The notes under the pieces are model-generated. The model was not told where the DNA came from. It worked only from the letters and a program-made list of their open reading frames with translations, and ran no database searches. From positions 1-10,894 of the forward strand of contig CALFTQ010000050.1 in NCBI GenBank assembly GCA_937916135.1: 10,894 nt of DNA, in the 5' to 3' direction. Below, piece by piece: positions 6,973 to 10,894 of the stretch (positions within the stretch are counted from its first letter, which is position 1; every line of letters starts with the position of its first letter). Position numbers and translations under genes: made by a program. The stretch is from an uncultured Verrucomicrobiales bacterium (lineage in GTDB: Bacteria; Verrucomicrobiota; Verrucomicrobiia; Verrucomicrobiales; Akkermansiaceae).

Positions 6973-7719
6973 TCACATCGTCATGCCGCCATCGACTACG
7001 ATGACCTGGCCGGTGATGTAGCGGGCGTCATCGGAGGCGAGGAAAAGGGCCGCGTTGGCGATATCTTCGGGCTTGCCGAGGTCGGCCAGGGGGATGCGGG
7101 AGAGCAGGGCCTCGCGGGCCTTTTCGGGAATGGCATCGGTCATGTCCGTGGCGATGAAACCGGGAGCAATGGCGTTCACTGTCACCTTGCGGCTTGCGAT
7201 TTCCTGGGCCATGGACTTGGTGAAGCCGATGACGCCGGCCTTGGAGGCAGCGTAGTTGCTCTGGCCCACGTTGCCGGTCATGCCTACGATGGAAGAGATG
7301 TTGATGATGCGGCCGGCGGGGCTCTTCATGAGGGTGCGCTGCAGGGCTTTCACAAAGAGGAACACGCTCTTGAGATTGGTGGTGAGCACGGCATCCCAGT
7401 CGCTTTCCTTCATGCGCATGAGCAGGCCGTCCTTGGTGATGCCGGCGTTGTTCACGAGAATATCGATGGCGGGGTACTCAGCTTGGATTTCCTTGATGCA
7501 GGTTTCTACAGCGGCGGCATCGGCCACATCGCAGGGGAAAGCCTTGCAGCTGTCCGGGAATTCGGCGTTGATGGCCTCTGCAGCGCTGCCGCAGGAGGCG
7601 GGGTTGCGGGAAATAAGGATGACTTTGGCCCCTTCAGCCGCAAAGCTGCGGGCAATCGCCTGGCCAATGCCGCGGCCGGCGCCGGTTACAACTGCTGTTC
7701 TACCTGCAAGTTTGTTCAT
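6973..7719 (-). CDS. fabG: 3-oxoacyl-[acyl-carrier-protein] reductase
   Basis: This short-chain dehydrogenase reduces 3-oxoacyl-ACP to 3-hydroxyacyl-ACP with NADPH in the first reductive step of each fatty-acid elongation cycle, in the cytoplasm. The 248-residue length is standard. Visible motifs are the Rossmann cofactor loop TGAGRGIG (12-19), NNAG (90-93), the catalytic tetrad N115, S143, Y156 and K160 (YAASK), NAIAPGFIATDM (about 172-183), and the C-terminal VVDGGMTM typical of FabG rather than other SDRs. ATG 7719 is the only sensible start and has no Shine-Dalgarno sequence. Its promoter's -10 box ends 9 bases upstream, so the message is probably leaderless or nearly so. It has its own promoter and terminator and no fab neighbours in the window (acpP or fabF often sit beside fabG elsewhere). 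Confidence 0.96.
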   Translation of the reverse strand: MNKLAGRTAVVTGAGRGIGQAIARSFAAEGAKVILISRNPASCGSAAEAINAEFPDSCKAFPCDVADAAAVETCIKEIQAEYPAIDILVNNAGITKDGLLMRMKESDWDAVLTTNLKSVFLFVKALQRTLMKSPAGRIINISSIVGMTGNVGQSNYAASKAGVIGFTKSMAQEIASRKVTVNAIAPGFIATDMTDAIPEKAREALLSRIPLADLGKPEDIANAALFLASDDARYITGQVIVVDGGMTM

Positions 7720-7728
7720 AGTGATTGC

Positions 7729-7757
7729 ATTCTAGCGGAAAGCTAGAGTGAAATCAA
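7729..7757 (-). promoter_or_regulatory. Promoter of fabG
   Basis: On the - strand, TTGATT (7757-7752) and TAGAAT (7734-7729) have a 17-base spacer. The -10 box is only 9 bases from the fabG ATG at 7719, putting the start site about 3 bases from the start codon. It lies just after the rng terminator. Confidence 0.6.
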
Positions 7758-7772
7758 GGAAAATGTATACAT

Positions 7773-7808
7773 AAAAAACAGCGCGTTTCCGTGGTGGAAA
7801 CGCGCTGT
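7773..7808 (-). terminator. Rho-independent terminator after rng
   Basis: A perfect 13-bp stem pairs 7796-7808 with 7778-7790 around a 5-base loop. On the - strand it runs straight into Ts (7778-7773). The rng stop codon is at 7825-7827, so this ends the rng, or mreB-rng, transcript. Confidence 0.92.
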
Positions 7809-7824
7809 GGGGAAGGGGGGATGC

Positions 7825-9420
7825 TTACATGTTCACCTGGAACAGCGGCTTGTTGTTGTTCGCCGGGTTCAGGATGGCGAAGGCTTCTCGGTGGATGGAG
7901 GGGTCGCTGCGGAAGATGAGGCGGCCGGCGCACTGGCGCTCCAGCTCCATGAGGAGCTTGGCGTCCTCATTCTTGAAGCGGCTGAGCACATCGCTGTTCA
8001 CCACCACAATCATATCGCCCACGTTGTCGCGGTAGCGCATGATAGTGGCTTTCAGCTGGCGTTGAATCTCCACGCTCATGGTCATCACGCTCTTCACGCG
8101 GCCGCGGCCGTGGCAGTACGGGCAGTGGTCGTTCACGTAGTCCAGCAGAGATTCGTTGATGCGCTGGCGGGTCATTTCCATGAGGCCGATGGGGGTGATC
8201 TGCATCACCTGGGTCTTGGCCTTGTCGCGCTTCAGGGCGTCCTTCATAGCCTTGTATACGGCCATCTGGTCCTTGCGGTGGCGCATGTCGATAAAGTCCA
8301 CCACCACCAGGCCGCCGATGTTGCGCAGGCGCAGCTGGCGGGCGATTTCCCGGGCAGATTCCAGGTTGGTCTCCAGGATAGTCTTGTCCAGATCCTTGTT
8401 GCCCTTGTTGCGGCCGGTGTTGATATCGATGGCGATGAGCGCTTCCGTCTCATCAATCACGAGGTAGCCGCCGCAGGGCAGCAGCACCTGGCGCTGGAAG
8501 GCCTCGTTAATCTGCTTCTCAATGCCCAGTTCCTCGAAGATGGGTTGGCGGTACTGGTGGTACTGGATGTGGCGCTTGGAGCGGCGGGAAATCTTGCCGG
8601 CAATCTCCTGCATGCGCTGGGTGGTCTCCAGATTATCGCACACGATGTTGTCCACATTGTCCGTGAGGAAGTCACGCGCCGTGCGCTCGATGAGATCCGG
8701 CTCGCGGTACACGCACATGGGCGCCGGGTTGGTGGCGAACTTCTCCTCCACTTCGCGCCACTGGGTCAGCAGCATGGCGAGGTCGCGCACAAAGTGGCGG
8801 AAGCGTTGCCCCTGAGCCACCGTGCGCATGATGATACCCATGCCCTCCGGCACGTTGAGCTTCTGCACAATCTGGCGCAGGCGCTGGCGTTCCTTGGGGT
8901 CATCAATCTTGCGGGAGATACCGAACTGGTCCGTGAAGGGCATGAGCACGATGTAGCGCCCGGCCAGGGAGATATTGGTGGTCACGCGCGGTCCCTTGGA
9001 AGAGATGGGACCCTTGGTCACCTGCACCATGATTTCGGAGCCTATGGGGTAGATATCCGGAATATCCTTGCTGGTAATCTTCTTCTGCTTCTTGCGGGGG
9101 CGGCCTTCGCGCTGGATTTCCTCCAGCGAGGAATCGAGCGCCAGGGGCAGGGCATCCCAGAAGTGCAGGAATGCGTTCTTCTCATAGCCGATGTCAACAA
9201 ACATGGCCTTGAGGCCCGGTTCGATGTTCTTGACCCGGCCCTTGAAGATGCCGCCTACGATATTGTCCTCGCCCTCACGCTCAATGCTGTATTCCTCCAG
9301 CACGCCGTCCTCGAGCAGTGCGACGCGGCGTTCCAGTTTTTCGGCGTTGATGACGATAGTGGTGCCCTCCCTCGGGTTGCACTGGCCGAACCCGAGGAAG
9401 TGTTTAACAGTGTTAATCAT
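7825..9420 (-). CDS. rng: Ribonuclease E/G family endoribonuclease
   Basis: A single-strand-specific endonuclease that matures rRNA and starts mRNA decay, cutting 5'-monophosphorylated RNA. At 531 residues it is close to RNase G and lacks the long C-terminal degradosome scaffold of E. coli RNase E. Numbering from ATG 9420: an S1 RNA-binding domain (about 50-145, with GGIFKGRVKNIEPGLKAMFVDIG) contains a basic insertion around 106-114. A 5'-sensor/RNase H-like region follows, with RYIVLMPFTDQFGISRKI (155-172) and GMGIIMRT. The metal-binding aspartates are D332 (AIDINTG) and D375 (VVDFIDM). The zinc-link cysteines are C433 and C436 (CPYCHGRG). A TTG at 9438 would add six residues, but ATG 9420 is preferred. 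There is no Shine-Dalgarno sequence. It lies 191 bases downstream of mreB in the same direction, reminiscent of the enterobacterial mre-rng neighbourhood. Confidence 0.95.
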   Translation of the reverse strand: MINTVKHFLGFGQCNPREGTTIVINAEKLERRVALLEDGVLEEYSIEREGEDNIVGGIFKGRVKNIEPGLKAMFVDIGYEKNAFLHFWDALPLALDSSLEEIQREGRPRKKQKKITSKDIPDIYPIGSEIMVQVTKGPISSKGPRVTTNISLAGRYIVLMPFTDQFGISRKIDDPKERQRLRQIVQKLNVPEGMGIIMRTVAQGQRFRHFVRDLAMLLTQWREVEEKFATNPAPMCVYREPDLIERTARDFLTDNVDNIVCDNLETTQRMQEIAGKISRRSKRHIQYHQYRQPIFEELGIEKQINEAFQRQVLLPCGGYLVIDETEALIAIDINTGRNKGNKDLDKTILETNLESAREIARQLRLRNIGGLVVVDFIDMRHRKDQMAVYKAMKDALKRDKAKTQVMQITPIGLMEMTRQRINESLLDYVNDHCPYCHGRGRVKSVMTMSVEIQRQLKATIMRYRDNVGDMIVVVNSDVLSRFKNEDAKLLMELERQCAGRLIFRSDPSIHREAFAILNPANNNKPLFQVNM

Positions 9421-9528
9421 TTTGGAAATAAAAGACAAAGTTTTAGGTTGAGGTTGGAGTTTTTTTCACCTGGTAAAAACGGGGGAGAGAGAGGGCTACC
9501 CGGTTGCGTTCCTTCAACACCATGCAGC

Positions 9529-9556
9529 GGCCCCGCAAGTGGTGCGGTGCCGGGCC
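9529..9556 (-). other. Stable hairpin in the mreB-rng gap
   Basis: Within the 191-base gap, CCGCA (9533-9537) pairs with TGCGG (9543-9547) around a 5-base loop, and GGCC at 9529-9532 can pair with GGCC at 9553-9556 after a bulge. No T tract follows on the - strand, so it is not a usual terminator. It would be part of the rng leader or of an mreB-rng message, as a processing site, a stabilising element or nothing specific. The rest of the gap holds a GA-rich run at 9481-9495 and no convincing promoter. Confidence 0.4.
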
Positions 9557-9611
9557 GGTGGGTCGATTCGGAATGCGGAGCAGCTTTGCCGTTGGGGGTC
9601 AGCGGTCAGTC

Positions 9612-10628
9612 TTACTCCTCATCAAACACATCATCGTTTTCCTGAAGATACATGCCGGTGCCTTCTGCCACAGCGCTCAGCGGGTCTTCAGAAATCATGA
9701 TGGGCAGGCCTGTCTGCTCATGCAGCAAGTCACTGAGCCCACGCAGCAGGGCACCGCCGCCGGCCACGGTGATGCCGTGGTCGTACAGGTCGCTGGCCAG
9801 CTCCGGGGGGCAGTGATCCAGCGTCTGGCGGATAGCCGATACGATGATGTTCAGTTTATCCTGTAAAGCTTCGCGAATTTCTTCGGAGCGTACGGTGACC
9901 GTCTTGGGAAGACCAGTGCCGCGGTCCCGGCCTTTCACCTCCATCTGCAGCTCCTGCTGCAGCGGGTGGGCAGAGCCGACGCGGATCTTGATTTCTTCCG
10001 CCGTGCGCGGGCCCACCAGCAGGTTATGAGCCGAAAGCATGTGACGGGTAATCGTTTCATCCAAGGCATCGCCGCCGCACTTTTCTGATTGGCTGTACAC
10101 GATGCCGGAAAGGGAGATAATGGCCACTTCCGTGGTGCCGCCGCCGATGTCAACAATCATGCTGCCAATCGGTTCTGTTACCGGAAGCCCCACACCGATG
10201 GCCGCTGCCATGGGTTCCTCGATGAGACGCACCCTGATGGCACCGGCTTCATAGGCGGATTCTTCGATAGCGTGGCGCTCCACTTCCGTGATGCCGGAGG
10301 GGTGAGCAATGAGGATACGCGGCCCGCGGAGACTGCGGCCCTGGCAGGCGCGTTTGATAAAGTAGCGCAGCATGTTGTGCGCTACCTCGAAATCGGCTAT
10401 GACGCCTTCTTTGAGCGGGCGGATGGCCACTACGCTGCCGGGCGTGCGGCCCACCATGCGCTTGGCTTCCTCGCCCACGGCCTTCACCTTGTCACCCTTC
10501 ATGGCAACAACTGAAGGCTCACGCAGCACGATACCCTGGTCTTTGATGTATACCAGCGTATTGGCTGTGCCCAGGTCTATCCCGATATCATATGAGAAAA
10601 GACGGGCGATTTTCTTAAAAAAACTCAT
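9612..10628 (-). CDS. mreB: Rod shape-determining protein MreB (bacterial actin)
   Basis: An actin-fold ATPase that forms membrane-bound filaments and steers lateral wall synthesis by the elongasome. At 338 residues the length is typical. The N-terminus FFKKIARLFS can form the membrane-binding amphipathic helix. The nucleotide site shows phosphate-1 DLGTANTLVY (18-27), phosphate-2 VDIGGGTTEVAI (159-170, with D160) and the adenosine motif GITVAGGGALLRGL (285-298). REPSVVAM and HPSGITEVERHAI are family-specific. The C-terminus DDVFDEE is acidic. ATG 10628 has no Shine-Dalgarno sequence and is preceded by a TTTTTATA run. mreC and mreD do not follow; rng does. A strong promoter about 150 bases upstream and a structured leader suggest independent control. 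Confidence 0.97.
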   Translation of the reverse strand: MSFFKKIARLFSYDIGIDLGTANTLVYIKDQGIVLREPSVVAMKGDKVKAVGEEAKRMVGRTPGSVVAIRPLKEGVIADFEVAHNMLRYFIKRACQGRSLRGPRILIAHPSGITEVERHAIEESAYEAGAIRVRLIEEPMAAAIGVGLPVTEPIGSMIVDIGGGTTEVAIISLSGIVYSQSEKCGGDALDETITRHMLSAHNLLVGPRTAEEIKIRVGSAHPLQQELQMEVKGRDRGTGLPKTVTVRSEEIREALQDKLNIIVSAIRQTLDHCPPELASDLYDHGITVAGGGALLRGLSDLLHEQTGLPIMISEDPLSAVAEGTGMYLQENDDVFDEE

Positions 10629-10676
10629 TATATAAAAAGGGGGATTGGAGTGGTTGGATGCGAGGTGCCTTTCTTT

Positions 10677-10729
10677 CTACCCGGACGATCCTCCTTTTCA
10701 GGGGAATGAACCGTTCGCACTCCGGGTAG
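10677..10729 (-). promoter_or_regulatory. Structured 5' leader of mreB (closed inverted repeat)
   Basis: A perfect 9-bp inverted repeat, CTACCCGGA (10677-10685) with TCCGGGTAG (10721-10729), encloses 35 bases in the predicted leader of about 140 nt. On the - strand the enclosed region includes AAGGAGG (10696-10690), a perfect Shine-Dalgarno sequence with no start codon after it, partly able to pair with the nearby CCCCT. It could be a cis-acting RNA element controlling mreB; no known riboswitch class is recognised. Confidence 0.4.
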
Positions 10730-10774
10730 TCGTGGGGCAAGGGAATCTGCTGTCGCTTACACGCACCCACGCGG

Positions 10775-10803
10775 AGTATAGGTGTGTGTGTTGTGTGTGT
10801 CAA
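10775..10803 (-). promoter_or_regulatory. Promoter of mreB with a CA-repeat spacer
   Basis: On the - strand, a perfect -35 TTGACA (10803-10798) and a near-consensus -10 TATACT (10780-10775) are exactly 17 bases apart. The spacer is almost entirely CA dinucleotides, interrupted once. The start site would be near 10768, giving a leader of about 140 nt before ATG 10628. The remaining 91 bases to the right edge hold nothing I can assign with confidence. Confidence 0.75.
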
Positions 10804-10894
10804 GTAAATAATAGTATGCTGACAGGGATTGAATGTATACGCATTGCCTCAAAAAAAATCGAACCCAACGAGGAATCGCCGTTTCGCCGGCGGT

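Noticed and set aside
7807..9645. A 612-codon open frame on the + strand opposite rng
   Set aside because: It is antisense to a clearly conserved RNase E/G, reads as His/Leu/Ala/Val-rich low-information protein, and arises from GC-rich codon bias in rng.
10615..10803. A 62-codon - strand frame upstream of mreB
   Set aside because: It spans the mreB promoter and leader, resembles no known protein, and its start lies in the -35 box.
10851..10876. A tRNA T-arm-like GGTTCGAT on the - strand near the right edge
   Set aside because: The flanking bases cannot form the 5-bp T stem (the 3' side is a T run), and no acceptor or anticodon arms are present.
10816..10894. An open + strand frame from ATG 10816 to the right edge, divergent from mreB
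   Set aside because: Only 26 codons are visible, with no motif, promoter or ribosome site. An opposite-strand gene end in another frame is equally possible.

Overview
The window looks like ordinary chromosome from a host-associated, probably anaerobic Gram-negative-type bacterium of moderately high GC. I lean towards Verrucomicrobiota, Akkermansia-like. This rests on general resemblance (the SdhAB type, RNase E/G beside mreB, almost no Shine-Dalgarno sequences, AT-rich start contexts) and not on a marker gene, so treat the taxon as tentative.

Layout on the + strand: bases 1-1988 hold the 3' part of sdhA and a complete sdhB, the catalytic subunits of succinate dehydrogenase/fumarate reductase. 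A strong hairpin terminator (about 2018-2063) closes that operon. A well-formed sigma70-type promoter (2084-2112) then drives a single, visibly AT-richer gene (2137-3696). Its protein joins an N-terminal DUF4062 domain to a RecG-like/GHKL ATPase module and a C-terminal winged helix. It is the least ordinary gene here and a candidate defence or regulatory switch. Inverted repeats built from CTTTGTTT lie around its promoter and again inside its 3' end. A family 2 glycosyltransferase (3730-4635) follows.

Layout on the - strand, in transcription order from the right edge: mreB (cell-shape actin, 10628-9612), from a near-consensus promoter whose spacer is a CA repeat and with a structured leader of about 140 nt; rng (RNase E/G, 9420-7825) with its own terminator; fabG (fatty-acid synthesis, 7719-6973), with a promoter almost touching its start codon and a terminator; then a family 4 glycosyltransferase (6879-5638). 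The last gene overlaps by ATGA an acyltransferase-3 membrane protein (5641-4659) that carries a one-base frameshift.

The right half (fabG, rng, mreB) and left end (sdhAB) are housekeeping genes. The middle (about 2100-6900) is an accessory segment: the DUF4062 gene plus two glycosyltransferases and a broken acyltransferase, which would act on a surface polysaccharide. The two halves of that sugar cluster are convergent, meeting at 4635/4659. No tRNA, rRNA, CRISPR array, IS element or integrase was seen, and no gene-free stretch exceeds 300 bases.
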